A stretch of DNA of 64,000 bases from Scatavimonas merdigallinarum (GCA_018713055.1 DVFW01000026.1:1-64000); one strand, 5' to 3'; shown: positions 25,704 through 34,731, counted from the first letter of the stretch. The notes: generated by a model not told the origin, from the sequence alone. Numbers and translations are program-made.

Positions 25704-25957
25704 GCGGGCGCACCCTTTCTATATATGGCGATTGGAAAGTTTGCTTTTATGCAGCGGGCGTTTCTTACCGTCTGCAAAATTTGTCTGTTTTTATTATAGC
25801 GCATTTTAAGGCCGTTTGCTACAAAAACGTAATAAGAACAAAAAAGATAAAAGACGCAGAGCAAAACGATACAAAAAAGAACGCATGGATCTACAGAGGC
25901 AAACATATACATTAAGGAAAATAGATACGTGCAATTTTATAAGACGGCGGTGATACA

Positions 25958-26971
25958 GTGAAAAAAGCGGTTTGCGTATGCTTGGCCGTTATTCTGTGTA
26001 CGGCGGTATGCCTGGTGCTGGTTGGGGCTTCCAAAGAGGAGGATTATATAAAATATGTGGAATTTAACGTATGCTATGATGCACTGGAGAGCGCAATGAA
26101 CGCAGACATAGCGTCGCAGGAACAGGAAATAAAGGTCAACTGGATTGACGTGCTTGCTTATTTGGGAGCAAAATACGGAGGAGACTTTAAGCGTTATAAG
26201 GCGGCTGACCTCAACGATGTGGTGCAAAGGCTGCAAAGCGGAGAAAAAATGGAGGATATTACGAGGGATATGTCGTATTTTGCTTATTACAGGGAAGCCT
26301 ATGGGGCTGTATTGGATGGTTTTTTGGGAACGTACAGAGAAAAAACGGAAAAGGATGGGCAATGGGAGGAAAAATATGGGCTGAAAGTATATTCCCCAAT
26401 TGCAAAGACGTTTCCCTTTTCCCATTTTGATGATTTTGGGGCAAGCCGCAGTTACGGCTATAAGCGCCGCCATTTGGGGCACGACTTAATGGCGGCAACC
26501 GGTACGCCGGTGATTGCTGTGGAATCCGGCGTTGTGGAAATTATGGGCTGGAACCAGTATGGAGGATGGAGAATTGGAATCCGCAGTTTTGACGGCAAGC
26601 GGTATTACTATTATGCGCATTTACGCCAAAACCGCCCATTTCACCCCGATCTGTGTGAAGGAAAGACGGTCAATGCGGGTGATGTAATCGGCTATGTGGG
26701 CAGGACGGGGTATAGCGCAACAGAAAATACCAATGGAATTGAAACAAGCCATTTGCATTATGGAATGCAGTTGATTTTTGACGAGAGCCAGAAAGAAGGC
26801 CCAAATGAGATATGGATTGATATGTATGCAATTACAAAGCTTTTGCAAAAACACCAAAGTGCTGTGTACCGCGTTGCAGCAACAAAGGAATTTTACAGGG
26901 ATGGGGATTTTTCCCTGGAGGACGCGCAGCAAAGCCGGCACAAAAAAGAGACAACAGTAACAGGATTGTAA
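25958..26971 (+). CDS. Secreted M23-family peptidase
   Basis: 337 residues from a GTG. N-terminal signal or anchor segment (3-24, AVCVCLAVILCTAVCLVLVGA), an uncharacterised helical region to about 150, then a LytM/peptidase_M23 domain. Zinc ligands are visible: HLGHD (H and D of HxxxD) and SHLHYG (HxH), with an additional conserved His in YYAHL. M23 enzymes cut peptidoglycan cross-bridges or stems; some, like SpoIIQ, serve in sporulation. The active-site set is complete, so it is probably catalytic. It is followed by the DUF4358 lipoprotein gene. Confidence 0.88.
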   Translation: MKKAVCVCLAVILCTAVCLVLVGASKEEDYIKYVEFNVCYDALESAMNADIASQEQEIKVNWIDVLAYLGAKYGGDFKRYKAADLNDVVQRLQSGEKMEDITRDMSYFAYYREAYGAVLDGFLGTYREKTEKDGQWEEKYGLKVYSPIAKTFPFSHFDDFGASRSYGYKRRHLGHDLMAATGTPVIAVESGVVEIMGWNQYGGWRIGIRSFDGKRYYYYAHLRQNRPFHPDLCEGKTVNAGDVIGYVGRTGYSATENTNGIETSHLHYGMQLIFDESQKEGPNEIWIDMYAITKLLQKHQSAVYRVAATKEFYRDGDFSLEDAQQSRHKKETTVTGL

Positions 26972-27078
26972 AGGATTAATCTTGTAAGGATATTGACTTT
27001 AATTTTGTGAGCGTTTAAAATGAAATCGCTGTTATTTTTTATCAAAAGCAGCGAGAAATGATCGGAGGTAATGAGAAA

Positions 27079-27540
27079 ATGAGAAAAATTTTGGCGGTTT
27101 TGCTGGCGGCATTTTGCCTGGTTTTGGTTGCAGGTTGTTCGGATACATCCGCAAAAGATGTGGATCTGAAAGAGATCCTTGGAAAATTTAACAGCGATTT
27201 TGACCTTTCGGATAATATGAAGGAAATAACGGATGTAAATGATTTGAATAAATATTATTCCATTGACACAAACGACGTAGTGAGCTTTGCAGCGGAGATT
27301 GACACGTCTGGTCTGGATGAAATTGTGCTTGTACAGGCAAAAGACGCCGAAGCGGCGGCAAGAGTGGAGGAAAAGCTGCAGGCGCGGTATGATTCCAGAT
27401 CCAAGGAAATTGCAAGCTATAGCCCGGAAAATTATGAAATTATGAAAAAATGCGAGGTTAAGACAGACGGCAATTATGTTCGTATGATTCTTGCAGAAAG
27501 CGCGCAGGAGATGGCGGAGGTTTATAATTCTTACTTTTAA
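27079..27540 (+). CDS. DUF4358 lipoprotein
   Basis: 153 residues from the ATG at 27079, with GGAGG about 10 nt upstream; an earlier ATG at 27058 overlaps the ribosome binding site. A lipoprotein signal ends in LVAGC (lipobox Cys near residue 19). The mature part matches DUF4358: YYSIDTNDVVSFAAEIDTSGLDEIVLVQAKD, then VEEKLQARYDSRSKEIASYSPE and a YNSYF end. DUF4358 lipoproteins are commonly encoded beside MBOAT and DHHW proteins in Clostridia, as here, so it probably works at the membrane in surface-polymer acylation. Its biochemical role is unknown. A decayed second copy follows. Confidence 0.88.
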   Translation: MRKILAVLLAAFCLVLVAGCSDTSAKDVDLKEILGKFNSDFDLSDNMKEITDVNDLNKYYSIDTNDVVSFAAEIDTSGLDEIVLVQAKDAEAAARVEEKLQARYDSRSKEIASYSPENYEIMKKCEVKTDGNYVRMILAESAQEMAEVYNSYF

Positions 27541-27673
27541 GGAAAGCTTTCTTGCATATGTATTTGACCGGAAGATTGAGTCAAAGGAGCAAAGGCAGTG
27601 GTCAGGCCAAAATTAAGTGAGAAGTATCAGGCTGAACACAGTTTTACAGAAAGCGGTTTGTCTGGTCTGTACG

Positions 27674-27787
27674 TATAATATGCCGAAAAAGTGAAAAGTA
27701 CAGACAAGCGGCAATACTGTATGCGTGTTTCTTTTAAAAAATACGGAAGGCATGACCAATATCTACAACGCTTATTTTAAAAAATAA
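27674..27787 (+). pseudogene. Decayed second DUF4358 copy (C-terminal fragment)
   Basis: In one frame, from 27674 to the TAA at 27785-27787, the translation reads YNMPKK, an in-frame TGA, KVQTSGNTVCVFLLKN, then TEGMTNIYNAYFKK. This aligns along its length with the end of the intact neighbour (YEIMKK-C-EVKTDGNYVRMILAES... EVYNSYF), the TGA replacing the Cys codon. No start or upstream part was found, so it is a pseudogene from an old tandem duplication. Confidence 0.7.
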
Positions 27788-28011
27788 ATTGTACAATAAA
27801 AAATGTGTGCTGCGGGCGTTTTTTGCTTTACAGACCGGCAGAAATTGTGTAATATGGTAGACAGCATGTGTTTGCGGGGCAATGGATTGTACCATGCCGT
27901 ATCAGAACTTTCCGATGCTGCTTCCTTGTTATATGGTTTGTACGGCTGCAAGCAGAAAAGGCCTGCTTTTTGTACGGCCTTTTTTATGTTGAAATTAAAA
28001 GGAGGGGGAAT
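27788..28011 (+). promoter_or_regulatory. Leader region of the MBOAT operon with hairpins
   Basis: No gene. Near 27945-27985 an AAGCAG/CTGCTT hairpin overlaps an AGGCC/GGCCT hairpin followed by TTTTTTA, and the word TTGTACGGC occurs twice. This resembles an attenuator-like arrangement directly upstream of the AAAAGGAGGGGG ribosome binding site. No known riboswitch class recognised. Confidence 0.4.
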
Positions 28012-29406
28012 ATGGTTTTTTCAAGCCTTCTGTTTTTGTTTTTATACCTGCCGGCTGTTATATTGATTTATTATGTTACGCCGTGCCGGTACCGGAATCT
28101 GTTTTTGTTTGTAGTAAATCTGATTTTTTACGGGTGGGGCGAGCCGGTATTTGTGCTCTTAATGCTGTTTTCCACACTGGTGGATTATACGCACGGCTAT
28201 TTTATAAATAAATACAGGCAAGATAAAAAGGTTGCAAAGCGTTTTTTGGTTTCTGCTGTTGTAATCAACCTGGGCCTGCTTGGCTTTTTTAAATACGCAG
28301 GCTTTTTGACAGAAACGCTCAATGTTCTGCCGTTTTTAGATATTGCGCCGCTTGAGATACCGCTTCCGATAGGGATTTCGTTTTATACCTTCCAGACGAT
28401 GTCTTATTCGATAGACGTATACAGAGGCGACGCGCCGGTACAGAAAAATATTATTGCGTTCGGTACATATGTAACGCTTTTCCCGCAGCTGATTGCAGGG
28501 CCGATTGTCCGTTACAAGGATGTAGCTGAGCAGCTTGATCACCGGAAGGAAACCCTTGCGGATTTTACAAACGGCGTAAAGCTTTTTATGGTTGGCCTTG
28601 CAAAAAAGGTTTTGCTTGCTAACCAGATGGGGCTTTTGTGGGACCAATTGCGCGGGACCAGCCAGGAAAACGGTGTGCTGGGCAGTTGGATAGGCATATG
28701 TGCTTATGCGTTTCAGATTTATTTTGATTTCAGCGGTTATTCCGACATGGCCAGAGGCCTTGGGAATATGTTCGGTTTTGAATTTTTGAAAAACTTTGAT
28801 TATCCGTATATTTCAAAAACCATCACGGAATTTTGGCGCAGATGGCATATTTCGCTGGGAACGTGGTTCCGCGAATACGTCTATATACCATTGGGCGGTA
28901 ATCGTAAAGGAACCAGGCGGATGATCATAAATCTTTTGATTGTGTGGTTTTTAACAGGGTTATGGCATGGAGCAAGCGTGAATTTTATTTTGTGGGGGCT
29001 TTATTTTGGCGTAATCCTGATCATAGAAAAGCTGTTTTTAATGAAATATTTGCAAAAGTTGCCGGCGGCACTGCAGCATATTTATTCGCTGTTTCTGATT
29101 GTTATAGGCTGGGTGATTTTTTATTTTGAGGATATGCAGGCAATGGGCCAGTTTTTTATCGACCTGTTTAACCCGGCTGGCGGGGTGATCGGGCAAGAAG
29201 CACTTGTTCTTGTGTGGTCCTACCTGCCTTTACTTGCGGCGGCCGTCTTGGCAAGCACGCCGCTTGCATATAAGCTTTATGAAAAGATTAAATACCGCAA
29301 CTGGTGTTGGATCCCTGAAACCACGCTTTGCGCTGCGGCGCTTTTAATCTGTACGGCAACACTGGTCAGCCAGAGCTATAATCCGTTTATTTATTTCCGT
29401 TTTTAA
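28012..29406 (+). CDS. MBOAT-family O-acyltransferase (AlgI/DltB-like)
   Basis: 464 residues from the ATG at 28012 behind AAAAGGAGGGGG. Polytopic, with more than ten hydrophobic segments. AlgI-type signatures: PIGISFYTFQTMSYSIDVYRG, FPQLIAGPIVRY, FDFSGYSDMARGLGNMFGF, TEFWRRWHISLGTWFREYVYIPLGGNR and the catalytic-His segment LTGLWHGASVNFILWGLYFG. AlgI proteins pass acyl groups across the membrane to a periplasmic or surface acceptor. The next gene encodes the usual DHHW/AlgX-like partner. The acylated polymer (exopolysaccharide, teichoic acid or other) cannot be told from sequence. Confidence 0.93.
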   Translation: MVFSSLLFLFLYLPAVILIYYVTPCRYRNLFLFVVNLIFYGWGEPVFVLLMLFSTLVDYTHGYFINKYRQDKKVAKRFLVSAVVINLGLLGFFKYAGFLTETLNVLPFLDIAPLEIPLPIGISFYTFQTMSYSIDVYRGDAPVQKNIIAFGTYVTLFPQLIAGPIVRYKDVAEQLDHRKETLADFTNGVKLFMVGLAKKVLLANQMGLLWDQLRGTSQENGVLGSWIGICAYAFQIYFDFSGYSDMARGLGNMFGFEFLKNFDYPYISKTITEFWRRWHISLGTWFREYVYIPLGGNRKGTRRMIINLLIVWFLTGLWHGASVNFILWGLYFGVILIIEKLFLMKYLQKLPAALQHIYSLFLIVIGWVIFYFEDMQAMGQFFIDLFNPAGGVIGQEALVLVWSYLPLLAAAVLASTPLAYKLYEKIKYRNWCWIPETTLCAAALLICTATLVSQSYNPFIYFRF

Positions 29407-29433
29407 AATTGTTTAACGCAGAAGGATGAAGAG

Positions 29434-30576
29434 GTGAAGGCAGTGAATTTACGAAATATAAAAAAATATATGCCTGCGGTCGTTTTTTGCGTGTTTATTT
29501 TTGCCATGGGGCTTTTGTTCCTGTTCTTGCCCAAGCAAAGCTATTCTTCCAATGAAAAACGTTATTTGTCAACGTTTCCTGAATTTAATGCAGATACGCT
29601 GCTCAGCGGCAAATTTGGGACAGAGTTTGAAACATTTTTGTCAGACCATACAGCGGGGCGCAACTTTTTTGTAGGCCTCAACGCGTATTATGATTTGGTT
29701 TGCGGGAGAAATGGTTCCAATGGGGTGTATGCGTGTGCAGACAATTATTTAATCAATGTACCGGTAGATACAGATAATCGGCTGGAAAGCAATATTCAAA
29801 CCCTTGCAACATTTGCGGCCGATACGAATGCAGACGCATCTTTGCTGATTGTACCCAGCGTGGGCTATATTATGGAGGATAAGCTTCCACGCGTACACGA
29901 CAATTATTTGGACGATGCATATTTTGATATAATTGAAAAGAACAAGGGCGAGCTGAATTTTATAAATATTAAACAGCTGTTTAAGGGCAACGCGCAGGAA
30001 AAGCAGCTTTATTACAGAACGGACCATCACTGGACCACGCAGGGTGCGTACCTTGCTTATACGGCTTATTGCGCCGCGCAGGGGATCACACCCGCGCCTG
30101 AAAGCAGCTTTGAAAAAGAAACGTTTGAGAATTTTTACGGGACCACGTATTCGACCAGCGCACTGTGGCTGACGCCACCCGATGATATAGAGCTGTGGCG
30201 CAACAAGGCAAATGAGGAAAATGTGCATGTGACAATCCAGGAGGGAAAGAGCACAGAAGAGTATAAAAGTATGTTCTTTTTGCGTCATTTGCAGGAAGAC
30301 GACAAATATCCGGTTTTTCTGGATGGCAATCACAGCCTGGTGCGGATTCAAAATAAAAACAGCGATGGCCCGAAGCTTTTGTTGATTAAGGACTCGTTTG
30401 CACATTGTATGGTTCCGTTTTTGACAAACCATTACAGCGAAATAGTGATGGTCGATATGCGTTATTATAAGCTTCCGGTCTCTGAGCTGATGGAGCAGGA
30501 AGGAATAGACCAGGTATTGATGCTGTACGGGCTTGATAATATTAGTACAGATACGGATCTTGTATATTTACAGTAA
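29434..30576 (+). CDS. DHHW-family protein (AlgX/AlgJ-like acyltransferase partner)
   Basis: 380 residues from a GTG, with AAGGA 7 nt upstream. One N-terminal membrane anchor (about 12-33) and a large extracytoplasmic SGNH-like domain. The diagnostic DHHW motif is in YYRTDHHWTTQGAYLAY near 200, and a late LLLIKDSFAHCMVPFL segment carries the Ser-containing block. In alginate systems AlgJ/AlgX take the acyl group from AlgI and place it on the polysaccharide; the same two-component logic is expected here. It ends the operon at a very strong terminator. Confidence 0.9.
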   Translation: MKAVNLRNIKKYMPAVVFCVFIFAMGLLFLFLPKQSYSSNEKRYLSTFPEFNADTLLSGKFGTEFETFLSDHTAGRNFFVGLNAYYDLVCGRNGSNGVYACADNYLINVPVDTDNRLESNIQTLATFAADTNADASLLIVPSVGYIMEDKLPRVHDNYLDDAYFDIIEKNKGELNFINIKQLFKGNAQEKQLYYRTDHHWTTQGAYLAYTAYCAAQGITPAPESSFEKETFENFYGTTYSTSALWLTPPDDIELWRNKANEENVHVTIQEGKSTEEYKSMFFLRHLQEDDKYPVFLDGNHSLVRIQNKNSDGPKLLLIKDSFAHCMVPFLTNHYSEIVMVDMRYYKLPVSELMEQEGIDQVLMLYGLDNISTDTDLVYLQ

Positions 30577-30592
30577 AAAGAGAAAAGCAGAT

Positions 30593-30625
30593 CCCCCGCA
30601 CAGAGCGAAAGACACTGTGCGGGGG
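30593..30625 (+). terminator. Rho-independent terminator of the MBOAT-DHHW operon
   Basis: CCCCCGCACAG (30593-30603) pairs perfectly with CTGTGCGGGGG (30615-30625), followed by TTTGTGTATTTTTT. Confidence 0.9.
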
Positions 30626-30658
30626 TTTGTGTATTTTTTATAAAAAACCTGTTTTCTC

Positions 30659-30687
30659 TTGAATTTTATTAAGAAAAATGATATAGT
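30659..30687 (+). promoter_or_regulatory. Promoter of the BspA-like dockerin protein gene
   Basis: -35 TTGAAT (30659-30664), 17-bp spacer, -10 TATAGT (30682-30687); 40 bp before the ATG, with AGAGAGG as ribosome binding site. Confidence 0.65.
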
Positions 30688-30726
30688 GAAGAAAAATGGA
30701 AAAAAGAAAAAAGAGAGGTATAAAGC

Positions 30727-32793
30727 ATGAAAAAATGTAAAAGGCTGGTATCTGTGCTGTTGTGTATTTTGCTTATCACGGCAGTTATGGCGGCAGCTTC
30801 GGCTCCAGCGGCGTCTGCTGCAGAATATAATCCAAGCTATGGGGTTGTGTTTACAGACAGTACAACAGGCTTTTCATACGCATCTTTAACGGCATCCCCG
30901 GAAGAGTGTATTATTATAGAGTATGATGGAAAAGAGAAAGACGTGGTGATTCCATCGACAATGCCTTATAGCCCGCAACCGCTGGTGGTAACGGGGCTGA
31001 AATCAATGCTGTTTCAGAATATGGATATCACGTCTGTTTCTTTGCCGGATACGTTGACGGATATTGGGCAGAATGCCTTTTCCGGATGTACGCAGCTGCA
31101 GGAGGTTACCATACCGGACAGTGTGGAATTTTTAGGCTTTGGCGCCTTTTTAAACTGTACCGGATTGAAAAAGATCCATTTTGGCGGCGGTCTTACAAGC
31201 ACAGGGTCACAGGTTATGATGAATTGTTCTGCGCTGGAAGAAGCCACTTTTGCACAGGGGAGCACATATATAGGCACACGTTTTTTCAGAGGCTGTACCG
31301 CTCTGAAAAAGCTTGTCCTTGCAGACAGCATTACAAGCGTAGGGACAGAGGCCTTTAAAGAATGTGTGAATCTGGAGGAGGTCGTCATAGGGGACGGTAT
31401 ACAGAATCTGGACGCGTTTACGTTTAATTTAGCGACCAGTGAAGAGCCCGACAAGGTCAATACGGCGCTGAAAAAGATTTCTATTGGCGGCGGCGTCAGG
31501 AAGGTTCCTGCAAAAATGTTTGCAAACTGTACTTCGCTTAAAGATGTGACGCTGAGCGAAGGGCTGGAGGAAATAGACGACCGGGCGTTTGAAAACTGCG
31601 CGCTGGAGGGAACGGTTGTGATCCCTGACAGTGTGACGACCACCAGAAATTATATTTTTAAAGATTGCAACGGCATTGAGGAGCTGGTGCTGGGCAAAGG
31701 GCTTACAGATATTTCCTATTCGTTTTTTCAAATGCGCGGGCTGAAAAGGGTTATTGTACCCGAAACGCTTGCCAGCATAGGATATGTGGCATTTGGGGAG
31801 TGCAATGCGCTTGAAAAAGTGCTGATTCCCAGACAGACAGAGGAAATTGACGCAAATGCATTTGGCGGGTTTACACATCTGACGGTATACGGTTATACGG
31901 GCAGCGCCGCACAGGCTTATGCGGACAGCCGCGCAGATGTGACGTTTGTCGCTTTGGATGATGCAAATAAAACTGCGCTGAAAACTGCGCTGGATCAGGC
32001 GGAGCAGGTGAAAGCAGAGGGTCTTGACCAGTATACGGAGCAGAGCGTTCAGAAATTTGAAGCGGCCTATGACGCGGCTGCAGCGATATATGCGGACGTA
32101 TTTTCCATAAAACAGCAGATTGACCAGGCCGAGCAGAATTTAACAGCCGCTATAAAAGGGCTGGATTTGCAGGTGAATAAGACGGCGCTGAAAGCGGCGC
32201 TGGATCGGGCAGATGCGACCATTGCAGAAGGACTGGATGGCTATACGCAAAAGAGCGTGCAGGACTTTGAAGAGGCGTATGACCGGGCAGCGTTTATATA
32301 TACACAGCCAAACGTGACCCAGAAGCAGGTGGACGACGCTGCAACAGAGTTGGACGGTGCAAGGGAGGCTTTAGAGCCGTTTACAGGTGATGTGGATAAA
32401 ACCGGTTTGCTGGATGCTATCACAAAGGCGGATGCAGTCAGGGAGCAGGGGCTTACAACGGGATATGTGCAAAGCACCGTAGAAGCTTTTGAAGCGGCTT
32501 ACAGCGAAGCAGCGGCAGTGTACCAGGATAAAGATGCGCAGCAGGCGGAAGTGAACGCCAAAAAAGATGCGCTTTATGCCGCAACACAGGCGCTGCGTAA
32601 GATGGGGGATATAGATGCAGATGGAGAAATTACTTTACAGGATGTTTTAGCCGTGCAAAAATATATTGCGCGCGTAGAACAGCTTGATGATTTACAGCTT
32701 GCCGCAGCGGACACCGACCATAACGGCAAGGCAGAGTTAAACGATGTATTGCTGATCCAGAAATTCCTGAGCAAAATGATTCCGGCGCTTTAA
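30727..32793 (+). CDS. Secreted BspA-type leucine-rich repeat protein with FIVAR repeats and a dockerin
   Basis: 688 residues. Signal peptide 1-31 (cleavage near ASAAEY). LRR_5/BspA repeats span about 70-395, with recurring LxxIxxxAFxxCxxLxxVxIPxSV units. Three FIVAR-like helical repeats follow (about 411-480, 483-555, 557-620), each with TALxxALDxAxxxxAEGLDxYT and SVQxFExAYxxA. A type I dockerin ends the protein (622-688) with two Ca-binding loops, DIDADGEITLQDVLAVQKYI and DTDHNGKAELNDVLLIQKFL. The dockerin should anchor it to a cohesin scaffold; LRR_5 and FIVAR parts suggest binding to host, food or cell-surface ligands. No catalytic domain. The same dockerin type is on the two amylases. 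Confidence 0.9.
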   Translation: MKKCKRLVSVLLCILLITAVMAAASAPAASAAEYNPSYGVVFTDSTTGFSYASLTASPEECIIIEYDGKEKDVVIPSTMPYSPQPLVVTGLKSMLFQNMDITSVSLPDTLTDIGQNAFSGCTQLQEVTIPDSVEFLGFGAFLNCTGLKKIHFGGGLTSTGSQVMMNCSALEEATFAQGSTYIGTRFFRGCTALKKLVLADSITSVGTEAFKECVNLEEVVIGDGIQNLDAFTFNLATSEEPDKVNTALKKISIGGGVRKVPAKMFANCTSLKDVTLSEGLEEIDDRAFENCALEGTVVIPDSVTTTRNYIFKDCNGIEELVLGKGLTDISYSFFQMRGLKRVIVPETLASIGYVAFGECNALEKVLIPRQTEEIDANAFGGFTHLTVYGYTGSAAQAYADSRADVTFVALDDANKTALKTALDQAEQVKAEGLDQYTEQSVQKFEAAYDAAAAIYADVFSIKQQIDQAEQNLTAAIKGLDLQVNKTALKAALDRADATIAEGLDGYTQKSVQDFEEAYDRAAFIYTQPNVTQKQVDDAATELDGAREALEPFTGDVDKTGLLDAITKADAVREQGLTTGYVQSTVEAFEAAYSEAAAVYQDKDAQQAEVNAKKDALYAATQALRKMGDIDADGEITLQDVLAVQKYIARVEQLDDLQLAAADTDHNGKAELNDVLLIQKFLSKMIPAL

Positions 32794-32900
32794 GCAGCCG
32801 GTAAAACAGAACAATCAAGTAATCAATATCCCCTCATAGATGGACCGCTCCAGATTGTGCAGACAGCACAAAAAGAGCCCTCATGCAGGAATATTCGATT

Positions 32901-33297
32901 TTAACAGGAGTAGCGCAGCGTCAGCGGCGCCACTCCTGTTTTGGTTTGGATGCGCTTGTAGTTGTAAAAATAGATGTAGCAGTCAATGATCTCGTTGGAA
33001 ATCCTTCTCATTTGGTATGTCCCTTTTCCTTGGCCGTCCACAGCGTTTAGGCGGCAGTCCTTTACTTAGCCCTGCCTGTTCCCGATTATATTAAATGGCC
33101 TGGTTTTTGATCCCCGCAGGCCTGCAATTTGCTGCCGCGTTTTTTCTTCTTCCCGCAGAAGAAGGATCTCCGGTTCCAGTTTCTTAATGTCTGTCTAGAC
33201 CCTTTTGCTCATAACAAATTTCCCCTGATGTAGTACTTATATTTTTTTACATCAAGGGGCTTTTGTCTATTGTCCGTTTTTACTGGGGCGGTTCACA
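32901..33297 (-). pseudogene. IS3-family insertion sequence remnant
   Basis: On the reverse strand a frame ending at the TAA at 32901-32903 encodes IDCYIYFYNYKRIQTKTG followed by VAPLTLRYSC, the usual C-terminus of IS3-group transposases. Further upstream (33062-33211) a Glu/Leu-rich OrfA-like piece starts MSKRV but meets a TAG at once. The outer part near 33270-33297 reads GAACCGCCCCAGTAAAAACG on the reverse strand, like an IS end. Most of the catalytic core is deleted. This non-coding stretch separates the BspA-like gene from the Crp regulator. Confidence 0.65.
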
Positions 33298-33351
33298 AGC
33301 GGGGAATTGTTATTTTTCTAAAAAACAAAAATGTACCGTTAAAAACAGCGC

Positions 33352-33404
33352 TTTACTTTTTTCCAAAAATTAGCTAAAATATGTTTGCAAGTTGCAAATG
33401 CAAC
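33352..33404 (+). promoter_or_regulatory. Promoter and palindromic operator of the Crp/Fnr gene
   Basis: -35 TTTACT (33352-33357), 17-bp spacer, -10 TAAAAT (33375-33380). The near-perfect palindrome GTTGCAAATGCAAC (33391-33404) covers about +5 to +18, where a bound regulator would block transcription. Its position suggests autorepression by the Crp/Fnr protein encoded next. Confidence 0.55.
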
Positions 33405-33430
33405 AAATATATATAGAGGGGACAATTTGG

Positions 33431-34087
33431 ATGGAGTATAGGGAAAATATATTGTTTACAGGGATTACGGAAGAGGAATACAGGCAGATGATGGAATGCT
33501 TTATGCCGCAAATTGCCACCTATAAAAGTGGGGAACAGATTTGCAGCTATGATAAAAAAACGGACGCTGTGGGTATTGTAAAAAACGGAATGGTGAGTAT
33601 AGAGCGGACAGACATAAGCGGGGCGCGCGCGGTATTGGAAACTGTAACGGAGAACGGCATTTTTGGAGGGATTTTTTACCGAGGCTGCGCCGGAATGGAA
33701 GAGATTTCCGTTCATTGCTGTAAAGACTGCGAGATTATGTTTATTGCGTACCAGAATATTACAAAGCGATGCGCAAAGGCCTGCGAACATCATAGCCGTC
33801 TGGTGGGAAACATGCTGTCTCTGATTGCGCAGCGCTCAGCCATACTGAGCGAACGCGTAGAGGTTTTAAGCCGCAGGACGATCCGTGGAAAGCTGCTGGC
33901 TTATTTTTCTATCAGCTTGTCAGGGCGTCATACAAAGCGCTTTGCGCTGCCTTTTTCTTATGCGATGCTCGCAGATTATCTTTGTGTGGACCGCAGCGCA
34001 ATGATGCGCGAACTGAAAAAGCTTAAGGAGGAAGGCGTAATTTGTACGCAACACCGCCGGATAGAGCTTCTGCAGGACGCTTTGTAA
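33431..34087 (+). CDS. Crp/Fnr-family transcriptional regulator
   Basis: 218 residues from the ATG at 33431 (GAGGGG 9 nt upstream). A cyclic-nucleotide-binding-like beta-barrel spans about 10-125, then a dimer helix and a winged HTH (about 150-215) with PFSYAMLADYLCVDRSAMMRELKKLKEEG as the recognition helix region. There are several Cys (CMPQ, RGCAGME, CCKDC) but not the N-terminal four-Cys Fe-S pattern of Fnr, and the cAMP phosphate-binding cassette is not conserved, so the signal is unknown. The gene has its own promoter with a palindromic operator candidate. It is convergent with the CYTH gene, 6 bp apart. Confidence 0.88.
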   Translation: MEYRENILFTGITEEEYRQMMECFMPQIATYKSGEQICSYDKKTDAVGIVKNGMVSIERTDISGARAVLETVTENGIFGGIFYRGCAGMEEISVHCCKDCEIMFIAYQNITKRCAKACEHHSRLVGNMLSLIAQRSAILSERVEVLSRRTIRGKLLAYFSISLSGRHTKRFALPFSYAMLADYLCVDRSAMMRELKKLKEEGVICTQHRRIELLQDAL

Positions 34088-34093
34088 AAGGCT

Positions 34094-34612
34094 TTAAACC
34101 GGCTCGTTGACGATGTGCAGCGCAAGATTTCGGTTTCTGTAACGCAGGTCGCCGGTAACTTCTTTGATAACCGTAAGAAATGGAGGGAGCGTAAAGCTTT
34201 CATTTTCGCTTGCAAGCTCTATTTCCAGGGTAGCGCGGTCGGACCAGAAGGGGTAGATATCCAGTTCAAAAAGCTTTCCTGCATAAGAAAAGCAATAGCG
34301 GACTTTTGTAATGGATTGCAGCATGGGATCGGCCTTTGTCAATAGTGTGTTGTATGCCTGCTGCGTAATTTCTTCTTCCAGTTCAATCCGTTTGACAGGG
34401 GTGATGTCGCGCTTGTATGTCCTGGTATAGACATAAACACCGTTTGTTCCCCGTTTTCGTATACGCTCGCCAAAAGCTGGATTTTCGCTTTTTAAATAGG
34501 TTTGCGTAATTTCTGTTTTACTGTATTGCGGCAGCCGTTTTAATGCATCCAGGTTCGGATAACGGATTAAATACTTACGCTCTATTTCAAGCGGAAAGCT
34601 TGTTGCAGCCAT
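34094..34612 (-). CDS. CYTH-domain protein (triphosphate tunnel metalloenzyme)
   Basis: 172 residues. The ExExK signature is EIERKYL at residues 9-15. Alternating charged strands follow (ERIRKRGTNGVYVYTRTYK, RIELEEEIT, FELDIYPFWSDRATLEIELASE), forming the eight-stranded tunnel that binds triphosphate and metal. CYTH enzymes include thiamine triphosphatases, inorganic triphosphatases and class IV adenylate cyclases; bacterial stand-alone members are mostly tripolyphosphatases. The activity here is not decided. The gene lies after the amylase terminator on the same strand. Confidence 0.9.
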   Translation of the reverse strand: MAATSFPLEIERKYLIRYPNLDALKRLPQYSKTEITQTYLKSENPAFGERIRKRGTNGVYVYTRTYKRDITPVKRIELEEEITQQAYNTLLTKADPMLQSITKVRYCFSYAGKLFELDIYPFWSDRATLEIELASENESFTLPPFLTVIKEVTGDLRYRNRNLALHIVNEPV

Positions 34613-34672
34613 TTAGTCTGCCCCCTTTTTGATTATGGCATTATTATACAGTATAACCTTTTCAGGGTAAAG

Positions 34673-34708
34673 AAAAACGTCCTACCCGGTTTTGGGTAAG
34701 ACGTTTTT
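34673..34708 (-). terminator. Terminator of the first amylase gene
   Basis: AACGTC plus TACCC (34676-34687) pairs with GGGTA plus GACGTT (34694-34705), a single C/A mismatch inside. On the reverse strand it is followed by TTTTTCTTT, 24 bp past the amylase stop. Confidence 0.75.
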
Positions 34709-34731
34709 TCTGTTATGTGGATCGTAATGAT

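Noticed and set aside
27788..28011. Known riboswitch (for example c-di-GMP) in the MBOAT leader
   Set aside because: Hairpins are present but no conserved aptamer core was seen.
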